DNA of 64,000 bases from the NCBI GenBank assembly GCA_029207755.1, contig JARCOQ010000002.1:40186244-40250243 (forward strand). Direction: 5' to 3'. A program made the translations under genes and the position numbers. Position 1 is the first letter of the stretch; each line of letters begins with the position of its first letter. Below are positions 34,861 through 46,151 of the stretch, piece by piece. Origin of the DNA: Chamaea fasciata (taxonomy: Eukaryota; Chordata; Aves; Passeriformes; Sylviidae). The notes under the pieces are model-generated. The model worked only from the letters and a program-made list of their open reading frames with translations. It made no database searches and had not been told where the DNA came from.

Positions 34861-37395
34861 TCCTGGAATCATTTAAGTTGGAAAGGACCTCTAAGGTCAT
34901 GGAGCCGGACTGCTAACCTGACACCACTGTGTTCACCATCGCAAAGTGCCATGTGTATATGTCTTTTAAATACCTCCAGGGATGGTGACTCTACCACTTC
35001 CCTGGACAGCCAGTTTGAATGCCTGATAGCCCTTTCAGTGAATAAATTTTTCCTGATACCCAACATAAACCTCCCTGGCACAACTTGAGGCTATTTTGTC
35101 TTGTCCTGCCACTTGTTACCTGGGAGAAGAGACTGACCCCACTTGGCTACACCCTCCTTTCAGGCAGTGTAGAGAATGATAAGCTCCTCCCTGAGCTGCC
35201 CTTTCTCCTGGCTAACCACAGCTTCCTCAGCCACTCCTCACAGGATTGCTGTTCAAGACCCTTCCCCAGCTCCGTTGCCCTTCTCTGGACACCCTCCAGC
35301 CCCTCAATGTCTTTCTTGCAGGGAGGGGCCCAGAATTGAACACAGGATTTGAGGTGTGGACTCAGCAGTGCCCAGTACAGGGGGACGGTCACTGCCCTGG
35401 TCCTGCTGGCCACACCGTGGCTGAGCCAGGCCAGGATGCCATCAGCCTTCTTGGCCACCTGGGCACACTCTGGGTCATGTTCAGCCACAGTCAACCAGCA
35501 CCCCCAAGTCCTTTTCCACTGAGCATTTTTCCAGCCACTGCCCCCAGCCTGTAGCACTGCCTGGGGTTATTGTGACCCAAGGGCAGGACCCGGCACTTGG
35601 GCTTGTTGAACCTCTTACAGCTGGCCTTGACCAACTGTATCATCAATCCAGCCTTTCCAGATTGCCCTGCAGACCCATCAGCAGATCAACACTCCCACCC
35701 AACTTGGTGTCATCTGCGAACCTGCTGAGTGGACACTTGATCTTCTAATCCACATCATTAGAAAAGACATTAAACGGGACTGGCCCAAATACTGAGCCCT
35801 TGGGAACCCTACTTGTGACTGGGTGCCAACTGTATGTGACTCCATTCACAACTCCTCTCTGGACTCAGACATCTCGGCAGTTGAGTTAAAGTTTTAATGC
35901 AGTGAACAATGTGCCCCTGCAAGCCACTAGCAGACAGTTTTTCCAGGAGAATGCTGTGCAAAATGGTGCCAAAGGCTTTACTGAAGTCCAGGTAGATGAA
36001 ATCCACAGCATTTCTGTCATCCACTGAGTGGGTCACCTGATCACATAAAGAGGTCAGGTTGGTCAAGCAGGACATACCTTTCATAAACCTGTGCTGACTG
36101 GACCTGATCCCCTGGTTGTTCTGCATGTGCTGAGTGTTGGCGCTCAAAATGATCTGTTCCACAACCTTCCCAGCACTGAGATTAGATTGACAGGCCTGTA
36201 CTCCCACAGCTCCTCTGTCTCTTCTTATACATGGAAATCACATTTGCTGACCTTTCATCAACTAGAACCTCACTAATTCCCAGGGCTGCTGGTAAATGAT
36301 GGAAAGTGGCTTGGTGAGCATTTCCACCACCTCCCTCAGGACTCTTGGTTGGATCCCATTTGACCTCAGGGACACATCTCTGTGGTGTAGCAGATCGCTG
36401 ACTGTTTCTTCTTGGATTATGGGAGTTTCATTCTGCTCCCCATCTCAGTCTTCTAGACTGGGGGCTGGGTACTCTGAGAACAACTGCTCTTACTGTTTAG
36501 AGGAGCTGAGGCAATGAAGGCATTAAGTACCTCAGCCTTTTTATCATCCTTTGTTGTCGCTGTGTTTCTCCCTGTTTCCGTAAAGGATGGAGATTCTCCT
36601 TCGCTTTCCTTTTGTTGCTAATGCATTCATAGAAACTTTTTTTTGTCCTTAGCAGCAGTAATCAATTTAAGTTCTAGTTGTGCTTTGGTCCTAATTTTCT
36701 CCTTGCATAACCTATGACATCTTTGTAGTCCTCATGAGTTGCCTGCCACGTCTCTCAAAGATCACAAACTCTTCTTTTTATCATTACTTCTGGCCAGATC
36801 CATCTCTTCAGCCAGGCCAGTCTTCCTAAACAGCTTGTCTTTTTACCACATGGGGATGGCCTGTGACCATACCTTTCATATTTCCTTCCAGCCTTCCTGC
36901 ATTCCTTTGCCCTTAAGTTCCCAAGTAGCTTTCTCAGTCAGGCTCCTAAACAGGCCAAAATCTTCCTTCTGTAAGTCCATGGTGGCAGTTCTGCTGATGC
37001 CCCTTCTTATTTTGAGAATTGAAAGCTGTCATTTTCTGAGTGCTGTGACCAAGATGGCCTCTGACCACCCACCAGTCCTTCTCTGCTCACAAACAGTTTG
37101 TCCAGAGGGATACCCTCCCTAGCTAGCTCCCTCATCAGCTCCCTTCCATTACAGGGAAAGTCTCTTTTGCAGACTTCAGGAATATCCTGGACTTTTTCCT
37201 CTCTGCTGTGTTGTACTTCCAGCAGACATCAGGTAAGTTGAAGTTCCCCATGAGAGTAAGGGCCAGAGATGGTGAGACTCATCCCAGTTGCTTACAGAAT
37301 ATTTAATCTGCCTCTTCATCCTGTTTGGGTGGTCTGTAACTGACTCCCACCAGAATATTTGCGTTGTTGGCACAAAGCTACTCAGTAATAATTCG
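34861..37395 (-). mobile_element. Long degraded CR1 LINE (EN + RT + 3' UTR)
   Basis: Minus-strand CR1 of about 2.5 kb. From 5' to 3' on the minus strand, an endonuclease piece at 37252-37201 reads GNFNLPDVCWKYNTAE. RT palm motifs follow: IRSSQHRFMKGMSCLTNLTS and FIYLDFSKAF (36000-35971), then FADDTKL (35720-35701). The RT C-terminus near 35490-35190 reads [20 protein letters not shown], and the 3' UTR runs from about 35090 to 34861. The catalytic ADD is intact, but the endonuclease GDFN motif is GNFN, and multiple frameshifts and stops show a dead copy. A full CR1 is about 4.5 kb, so this copy is 5'-truncated. Confidence 0.93.
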
Positions 37396-40300
37396 ATCAA
37401 AGCACGCTAAAAGTAAAATGGAGGGAGAGGGGAAAAAAATAAAACCAAAACCCAAACATTTACAAAAGCTGAGTGGTTCAGATCTGAAGTGAGGTATTGA
37501 TAAATATTGTGAGTTGTACTAGATCAAAGTGTGATATTTAACGCTGTAACTATTGTACTTAGCAGCACAACTTTTAAGTAGTTGGTCTGTTGCAACTCTG
37601 GTTGCTCCTGGTCCAGGTAAAATCAGAACAAATATTTTCTGTTCTGAAAAGCTTTTTGTTGTAAACCTACCTGTGCAAGCAAAAGTCTCGGATGTTCTGA
37701 AGGTCTGTGTCAGTAGAATAAATCACAGAATGCAAGCTTTATTTAGAAGAGTGAATGCATAAATTTGTTCATAAGTGTATCCACGCCACGCTCTTGTTTC
37801 TTGGTTTTTTTGGTTTGTTTTTTTTTTTTTTCTTCTTGCTGAACATATTGAAAGTTCTTAAAGCACACTTGCCAGCAAAATTGAAATGTTGATCAAGGTT
37901 CAAATTCATACAGCACGTGATGTGACGGAGGGTTTAGAAGGAGACTGAAATAGAAAGGAACTGAAAAATAATGCAGTATTGGCATTTCTTCATTTCTTTC
38001 TTGTGTTACAGAAAAGTTGTTCAACAGGAGCAATGAAAGAGGTAATGATTTAGCTCACTTTTAAGTAGTAATGACAGTTTAAAATTACAATTGCATGCTT
38101 ATACAGTACAATCTCTTACGCTTTTTAGTGACAAAGTTATGCTACTGCTTTATGTCCTATAGTAAAGTTAGGCTTGAAATGGAAGCCTAAGAGGAGGGAT
38201 GGGCTTGGGTTTTTGCTGCAGTTTGGGGGTTTTTTTGGTCAGAAAATACACGTGTCTGTTTTGTTCACTGTAGACTAAACAGAGTGATGAAGAACACTGA
38301 GTGTCAGACCAACAGGAATTGATGTAGGGGAAACAAGACAACAAGAAACATGTATGTAGGTACAGGTCTACTACAAGGAATTTGTCATGGTTTACTCTTG
38401 GAAGAACTGATACTAACAAATAATTCAAGCCAGTACCATTGTCTTCAGATATTCTGCTAAACATTTAAAAATGTGAGTAAACAGTAGTATTTTATAAATT
38501 TTCTGAAGTTCAGTCCTTTTCTAAAATCTCTTGTTGCTTATGTAAATAGTTACTGCAGTTGCAGTTCATCTTAAATATCAGAATAAAAAATGTCCTTATT
38601 CCTTGCTACGCAAGGCTCCTTTTTGATTTATGACTTGTTCTTCCAGTTGACCAGCTTGGTTTAACTGCTGTGCTGTGTAAAACTAAAGTAAACTTTGAAT
38701 GCTTTAATTAGCTGTCGTAGTATATGAGGTTAGAGCAAAAAGTTTCAGTGTATGTTTCATTACAGAGAGATGTATTCAACTCATCTGTGAACCTTTTATT
38801 CTGCTATATGTATATAATCAGATACACAGATCAAAATACATACAATTTGATTTTAAGCAGAAGTCAGACTTGTAACACAAAAGCATCTTTTAAGAAATGA
38901 GTACCATTAAAATTCTCAGTGCTCAATACAGAACTTCAATGGCTGACACATCCTTGGAAAAAAAAAAAGCACATACTGTTAAATATTTTGTGTAAGTTCA
39001 GTCAAGGACTTTGTATAGCATGAAATGTCTCTCAAAGTAGAAATTATCACTTGTGCCTGAGATCTAAAGGTGGTAGTTCTGATTCTGGAAATCTACATGT
39101 TTGAAGTCATTTCATGTGGATTTAATAGTCTTTACACAATAACTATACAACTTAGCCAGTGTGACAGAATCAGAAAGAAAGAAATCTCAGTTCTGAGTTA
39201 CGCACCTTTTTTACACTTTGGTTGTAAACTTTGTTTCTAGTAGAACTAGATATGCCATTGATGGTAATGTCACCCGGTAACTACAGGAGAAAGACAGTAA
39301 TTATTTTGATTTCCTTTTTTATAATGGAAGCTTTTTGAGTGTAGTGTTAATTGAAGCCAATGTACAGGTTTCTGGAGGTTGCATACTGCCTTCTTTAGTG
39401 AATGATTTAGTATTATTAGTGTTAAAATTGATTACCTGAAGTCTAGTATTTCAACTCTTTATTCAGTCAGCTTCTGTTTGGTGAGTCCGTTTTAATTCCA
39501 AGATTATATTTTGCTTTATTATGAGAAATGTTTCCTCTGAAAAAAGAGGGGAAGGGTCAAAGGATAAATTTCTTAAATCGATGCTTATAGCCTGCTGTTC
39601 AGAGGCAACCAGTGGATCTCTATGGATTGGAGCAATTCAGCCATTTATAAAGAAAGCCTGTGTTTATTATTGATTTGGATTTGACCTCTGATTAAGTCCA
39701 TCAGTAGCTGTTCTCTGGGCAAATATGTCAGCAGTGTAAAAGACATTGGCAGTTAAGATTGCAAAAGCTCAATGTTGTGGTAGATTTGAGTCTAAAAGTA
39801 GTTACATAATTACAATTCCTTTATCATGGTCTACTTAAATGTTGACTTCCAGTGAAGTCTGCAAAGACCATGCAGGAGAAACTGTTTGTGCCTGAAATGG
39901 GGACAGGACTCTGAAATTTTGCTTTTGAGGGATCTGACAGAATATTGGATTCGTTTTGTTAGAGAAATAAAAAAGTAATGGAAAATAATTAGAAATAATG
40001 TTTGTAATTCTGTTTGTAGTTGTAACATTAATTCTTCCCTCTGTTGAAGGTATAAACGTGCTACTACTTTTAGTGCTTGAGCTTTGGAGAACTGAACCTA
40101 CTAAAATACAGAGATCACTTTAATTAAGGAAAGAAAAGGCACAAAGTTTAAACATTTCAGTGGAAGTGAGATTTAACCTTTTAATTTATTCTCTTGAAAA
40201 TGGTCAGAGAACATGTGACAGATAAAAATGAGTCCCTGCAGTATGTTTATTGACTTTACAAGTCAATGTAATTTATCAAAACATCTTGTAAAGCCAATTT

Positions 40301-43300
40301 TAATTGGCATATAGAAATTAGTTTGAAATTTCCTATCTTCTTGTGGAGTTCGACAGTCATGTTTTATTAATTAGTAACATTTAAATCAAAACCAAGTTAG
40401 TTACTACACAGCTGTTTGTGGTAGAAAGAGGCAGTGAGTGGATTAAATCTGAGGCCGAATTTTCTTGGCAGGGATTTCATAATATTCCCACCCATTACTG
40501 TGTTTATCTCAAACTTCAGATAAGTGTGTGTTTGTAGTTCCACGGCTTCAGTAATGGCCTGTTTGCTAGACTCTGGTTTGGAACTTCCTTTAGCATAACT
40601 TTACAAATTTGAGAGGTGGGTTATACAGTGGATTGTAAGAAGAAAAGCTGCACTTGTACTGCTTTACCCAGGTTTAGTGATCAGTAAATGGAGTTGAGGA
40701 TCAGCATCTTACAGCACTCTGGCGATGGTTGCAACTCTTCTTAAAATGTACACTAAAAGCGTGTATCAACAACTTGAAAAAAAGACATGTGTGCTGCTTC
40801 CTGAGAGTGAAATTGGGACTGATGTTTATAAGGAAATTTGGTTCTCTTGTGTTTGTGCCAGTATGATAGGCATGTAATGTTTCTTTCTTCCTGAGGGAAG
40901 CAAAAAAACCCAATTGTATGAAGACATGTTTTAACAGTGTCTTGCTCAGCATGGCAGTGGTTGGCCATGTTTTGAAGCCTTCTGGGAAGCAAGGGCCTGG
41001 GCATTATCCGTGAGGCCAAGTGATGAGAAATTTTGAGTAAATGGTGTGGGGAAATACATGCTGCATACTGAAATTATTATAAAAGTTATTACTGCCTGAG
41101 GGAACACTTCACAACAAAAGCATTAATTAAAAGCAGTATTATCCTGGCAAGGCATGGAGAGCAAGATCTGTTCTTATAACAGAAACATAATTGCAGTCTT
41201 GTCAAAATATCATTAGACCCTGTGGCGATTGAAAGAGTGTCTTTCCAACATGGTTTGACTTCTTGGAGTCCCATTTTTTATGCTTTAAGTAATTTAGCAG
41301 TTTTCTATCTACATCTTTTTCTTTCAGTTTTTACAGTCAGGTTGAATAATGGTGTTCTTGTGAAGATAAGAAAAAAGTGAAACAAGTGGGACCAGGTACC
41401 CTTCAGCATAAAAACCCCTTCAGGTTAAAGGGAATCAAGCATTGTTTTTGCAAAGCTGTTTTATCCTCCTGCAGTATTAACCTGATGGCTTCTTGATATG
41501 GGAAAATTAGGAGATGCATTGTAGAGGAAAGCCATGATGGTTGTTAATTTAACCCTCCAATGTTTTAGAGGGCTGTCTTCAGCTTGAGTCGATGAAACAT
41601 GAGATATGGGAGACTATCTAAAACAGGTTTTATCACCAGCGCTCAGCATGTCATTCCTACTGTCATGTTATTCGAAAAACATTGCATGTATGTAAATATA
41701 TCCTTTAGGAGACTGTCTTTACGGTGAAGCATTGTTTAAAGAGGATGATTGTTTTAGTTGTTGAGTGCTATCCTGTTGAGATACTAGCAAGAAAAAGAGG
41801 GAGTTCAAATACAAATCTTCATTATATTAACTATAAAAAAATACAAATCTTCATTATATTAACTGTTAAAAATTTCAAAGGTAGATTCATTAAACAGCAA
41901 GTCTGTACAGAAAAATATCAGTACATCTGTACACTGATGCCTTTTAATGTTTATCTTATAGTCTCAGTACTTTGGTAACTGTTAGATGTGTGTAGTTGTG
42001 GTTTATAGGCATTTAGAGCACCCAGTCATGATTGACTTAAACTGAAGTGCTCTTGTCAGAGTTGCTTCAGTTCTGCTAATCACTTTCATCTGGCAGTAGT
42101 TTGAGAAGGCATAGTTTAATTAATTTTTGTCTTTATTTGTTATTTTTTCCTAAAGCTACTCAAGAAATTTTGAGATTTAGTAGTGTTGTTCTCAAAGTTG
42201 TTTCTTTTCATTCATTTCAGGCGGGGGTGGAGTCAGAAGGAATATTTTAAAATCAAAATAGCTTGACTGATCCTAAGATATCAAAATTCAGCTTTCTGAA
42301 GCTGGTTATAAAACTGATTGAACCAATTTGCTGTTTCAAATAAACAGTAATTGAATCACTTCAATTCCTGAAATTCGGCAATTATTTTGATACTTGGTAT
42401 GCAAATATTTGGAAATTTGAGTTCCTTTTCATGGCTGAATTACTTCATGAAACTTGTTTACTGTGCAAAACTAAGGTAGTCTTCAATCCAGTCTGTCTGC
42501 AGCATTCAGGGTATTTTTTGTTTAAATTAGTTTTTAATTCTAAACTTGTGAGACTTTAAACTAATTAGAAGTTCCCAAAACCTTACTCTTGGGACGTACC
42601 TCAAAACAAATACTTTTTAAGGTGGCTTAGTCAAAATCTAGTGTGACGTGAGAGCTGCTGCTCCATGCTGACATGAACACGCTCCCAGGCTTTTTCTTCC
42701 TTAGTCTCTTTCATCTTGGATGTCTGAAATAGCAACTTTAAGAACCCTCTGGCTCCTATGTTCTTTAAAACACTTGGACTTTCTGATGACTCCATTTGCA
42801 TATGGATATGTGAATTTTAGTGGCAGTCAATATCATACTGTGTGTGTCTGTATGTGCATGTGCATTTTGAAGTTTTCTGATTTCAGAACTGCTGAAAAAA
42901 TTAAAATGTGTAAAAGCTTTCATGATTTGGAAACTGTAGCCTGTAGGAAGAGATTAGTCTTAACAATACAGCATTGTCTATTGAGTCAATTAAGCATGTA
43001 GGTTTAGCTAGCTTGGGAACAAGTTTCAGCATGTGACATTATAAATAGCACTCTCTCATAACAAATGTAAGCTTAGTAAGTGGGCCATAATTTTCCCTAC
43101 CTCTTTACTAGCGTTTTTTAGGCAACTGTACTCACAGAGAATTTCAGTCTTTCTGATGACTGTCTTGGGGTGCTAATACCATGTGCCTAAGGAGTGTTGG
43201 ATCAACATAAGGCTGATTTTCTCAAAGTGTTGTCCCTCTTCCTGACTTTCCTGGGCACATGATTTTTATTTGTTTTTTTTCTGTTTATCCATATATAGAA

Positions 43301-44223
43301 ATGGAACCTTGTGGCCCAATGGCTCAGGAATCACTAAGAGTATTGCTGAACCTGACCCTCTTCTCAATAGCTTGAATACACCGCCTAATTGTTTGATCTA
43401 GCAAAAAGTAATAGCATTTAGAAGAAATAAGTATTTCTGTAAATTGTCATAGCTGTTTTCTTACTAGAGCATCATCCTTCAAGCTAAAGTCAGCATCCTC
43501 TGAGGTAATAGCTTTAAGGAGATGATCAGTCACTATCTGGTCACCTTCTAGATGTGAATTGATGTTAAAATCATGGCAAACTAAAGGGTTTCTTGTCTGC
43601 AGCAAGCAGCAAACAGAGGAACTGTTGTCCTTGTAGTAGATAGTGCCTTTTATATCAGGCCTGGTTTCATTGCTGCATATGAATTTGTTTTGTCTTCTGG
43701 ATTTGGACTCGGCTTTGTACTAGAATATTTTTTCCTTCTTTCACCCCTCCTCCTGATCCTGTTGTTTTTGGTGGAGAATTAATTCAGACTGAATCTCCTT
43801 CAGCATGAACCTCAGATCTAGTTTCTCTTTGCATTTATGAAAACAGGCAACAGAAATTGCAGTAGCTTTCAGTGTAGACTTCTAATTTCAGGTAATATTT
43901 GTAATGTACCCAGATGGGTTCCCCAGTTGGAAAGGTGAAGCTATGTAACCTCTTATGAAATAAGAGCTTGCACTGGTAAATGCTGCCAGCTTTGTCTTGT
44001 CTCCTCCCTATGCTTCTAGAAGTCTCAAAAACTTTTGGTAGAATGTAACAAATGTGATCCTTGTTAAAAATAAAAGTCTGTTACAGTCAAAACATGTAAG
44101 ATTTTAGCCTTGAATTAAAGTATAGCTCTCATCAGCCTTTCCAATAGTTGTTCAACTCATATTTAAAAGACCAAGTTCTGAAATTGAGTGCATTTCAGAA
44201 GGATGACATTCATCTTTTGGACA
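37396..44223. other. Intronic DNA with minor repeats
   Basis: AT-rich intron sequence. The only clear structure is the 26-bp direct duplication at 41807-41864; there are also T/G-rich runs near 37800-37830. No coding exon or RNA gene is supported. Confidence 0.6.
41807..41864. repeat. 26-bp direct repeat, period 32
   Basis: The 26-mer beginning AAATACAAATCTTCATTATA occurs at 41807-41832 and identically at 41839-41864, separated by ATAAAA. Confidence 0.9.
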
Positions 44224-44523
44224 GTATAAGCTGGTGGTCTTCAATATGGGGTGTGTATAACCCAAGTGCTGTGAAAGACAGTCCAGTGGGGGGAGGAAAA
44301 TGTATTTTGGACCCTTAACAAATAAAAAATTAAGAAGTAAAATAGTGCTTAGTTTGTCTTTAGCACATCCTTTTCTTCTTTCTGTATCTGTATATGTTTT
44401 ATAATGTACCTCATGTATTACATGTGTATTATTTATAAATGTACATCTATTGTGGGTGCATACTCAAAATTGTTTTACTGATAAGTTTTGTGGTAAAGAA
44501 GTTTGGAGACCACTGATCTAAGC
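44224..44523. mobile_element. Non-autonomous hAT-like DNA transposon (MITE)
   Basis: The 284-bp body (44232-44515) has terminal inverted repeats TGGTGGTCTTCAA and TTGGAGACCACTG (reverse complement CAGTGGTCTCCAA; 10 of 13 match). This is the classic hAT/Charlie-type terminus. It is flanked by an 8-bp imperfect target duplication, GTATAAGC (44224-44231) and ATCTAAGC (44516-44523), 6 of 8 identical, close to the hAT nTCTAnnn preference. There is no transposase sequence inside. The divergence indicates an old insertion. Confidence 0.7.
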
Positions 44524-45575
44524 TACCTTGTAACAAACATTTTGGCATGTGTATTTTTGTTGCGTTCTTTGTCCTGCTCCCCTTTTGTACTAGAAAACCT
44601 CTGTGTTCTCTTACAACTTGGTATTTAAAATATCAGAAACAAAGGGGGTTTTAATTTTTAGTAGATCACATTTACCTCTGTAGGTGTATGTGAAGTTGTC
44701 TAGAATTGTCGTAAAGATTGCCTTGAATCAGTTGGTGTGGTATAAAAGTCTTGGAAGTTGCACTTTTATATTATGTCATAATTTACATTTCCAAGAAATA
44801 CTGTGAACTTTTAACAACAGTGTTAGGTTTACTGTTTTTTATAGGTTAAATCAAAAAATAAGGCCTGATTAAGCTAAAAACCTAACTTTGGAGGTCATAT
44901 GTCATAACCGATGAGTCGAGACATCCATATTACTCAAGTGGAAAATGTAAAACTAAATTATTTTGATCTTCTTCCCCATTTTGTATATATTCTTTTCCTT
45001 CTATGTTTTATGCCAATTTATGGGGTGGGTTTTTTGCTAATTTGGAAATTATAAGCTTATTGACTTTTTGGTTACGTCATGAGTCATAAAATTAAATGAA
45101 ACTCAGGTGCAAATAAGACATTTAAGCTTTTTGCCGTACATGAAGCTCTTTTCAATTCAAGTTTTAAGAACGATAGGTGGTCAGGCTGGTTTCAGTAATT
45201 TTTCTGTGACTTTCACTGTAAAAAGGCAATAGGTCTGAAGATACTTGTTCTGTACAATTGCAGGATTGGTGTAGGACACTTGGTCCTACAACCACTCCAA
45301 GGATTCTTATATTGCTTGAGTCTTGTATCAGGGAATTACTCAGCATTTTCATAAAGTATGTTTTTGAAGGAGTTTGCTTTCCAAAACAATCTTGGACGTC
45401 CTTCCTGTATTACATACAGCAGGAAGAGGCTGGTTACAGTGCATTTATTCCTTGGCCCAGTTGTGTCATTATTAAAGCATTACAGCAATCTGAACCTTTA
45501 ACATAAAAACTTACAAAACCGTAGTCCTGAACTTTAACCTTTTCCCATATTCCAGATTTGAGTGGTGTCTTGGTC
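44524..45575. other. Intronic DNA, nothing recognised
   Basis: AT-rich YAP1 intron sequence with no recognisable exon, repeat or RNA gene. Confidence 0.6.
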
Positions 45576-46151
45576 TTACTGCTGCTTACGGAGAGGGTTT
45601 TTTGTTTCTTTATTAGTGTCTAAACTTTCGGGTATTTTGGACCAAAGCTTTTTCTTTTCTCTTACTGTGGGGACTGTAAGAACACAGAAGCTGCAGCAAG
45701 CTGATGTTGCTCCACATTTTTCAGATAATATATTTAATTCCTTAGACAGGAATGGGTTAATATAATTATGAAGTAAATACTTGTCGGAAAATGTGATGAC
45801 GTCAGCAGAGCCCCCGATGTGGTTTGGGTAGGTGGTGGCATAAGAAGGATTTTTTTGCCCTGTATTGCCTGAGTAACAAAAGCAGGAGAAATGCCTTAAT
45901 GTTATCACAACATATACCATGGGAGGCTTCTTGTCTGCGTAGCAACATCCGCCAGAAGGATAAGAATTTCTGTTCTGTACTGAGGGGGTCAGATATGTGC
46001 CTGGTAGCAAAACAGCACATGTTATTGACTCTTGACCCAATTCTTTCTCCTCTTGGGTTTTATTGTCATGGCAAGTTCCAAAGTTAAGCGATGTGTTGGT
46101 GTTGCAAGTGTCGCAGGTGATCTGGTGTCTGTGCTTTCTGCTGGCCATCAC
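45576..46151 (-). other. Unidentified 190-codon open frame, minus strand
   Basis: The frame opens at an ATG at 46148 (MASRKHRHQITCDTCNTNTS) and runs to a stop at 45576, unusually long for AT-rich intron DNA. It is Cys-, Ser- and Tyr-rich and has no domain that I recognise. The + strand of the same region contains a perfect palindromic CRE (TGACGTCA, 45797-45804). It may be an old LTR or other transposon fragment, a conserved regulatory block, or chance. I do not call it a gene. Confidence 0.35.
45797..45804. promoter_or_regulatory. Palindromic CRE motif TGACGTCA
   Basis: Exact full CREB/ATF consensus inside YAP1 intron 2. CpG-containing 8-mers are rare in this AT-rich context. Any activity is inferred. 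Confidence 0.4.

Noticed and set aside
35147..36207. Minus-strand frames of 136 and 132 codons as host genes
   Set aside because: Both are pieces of CR1 reverse transcriptase and are annotated within the CR1 element.
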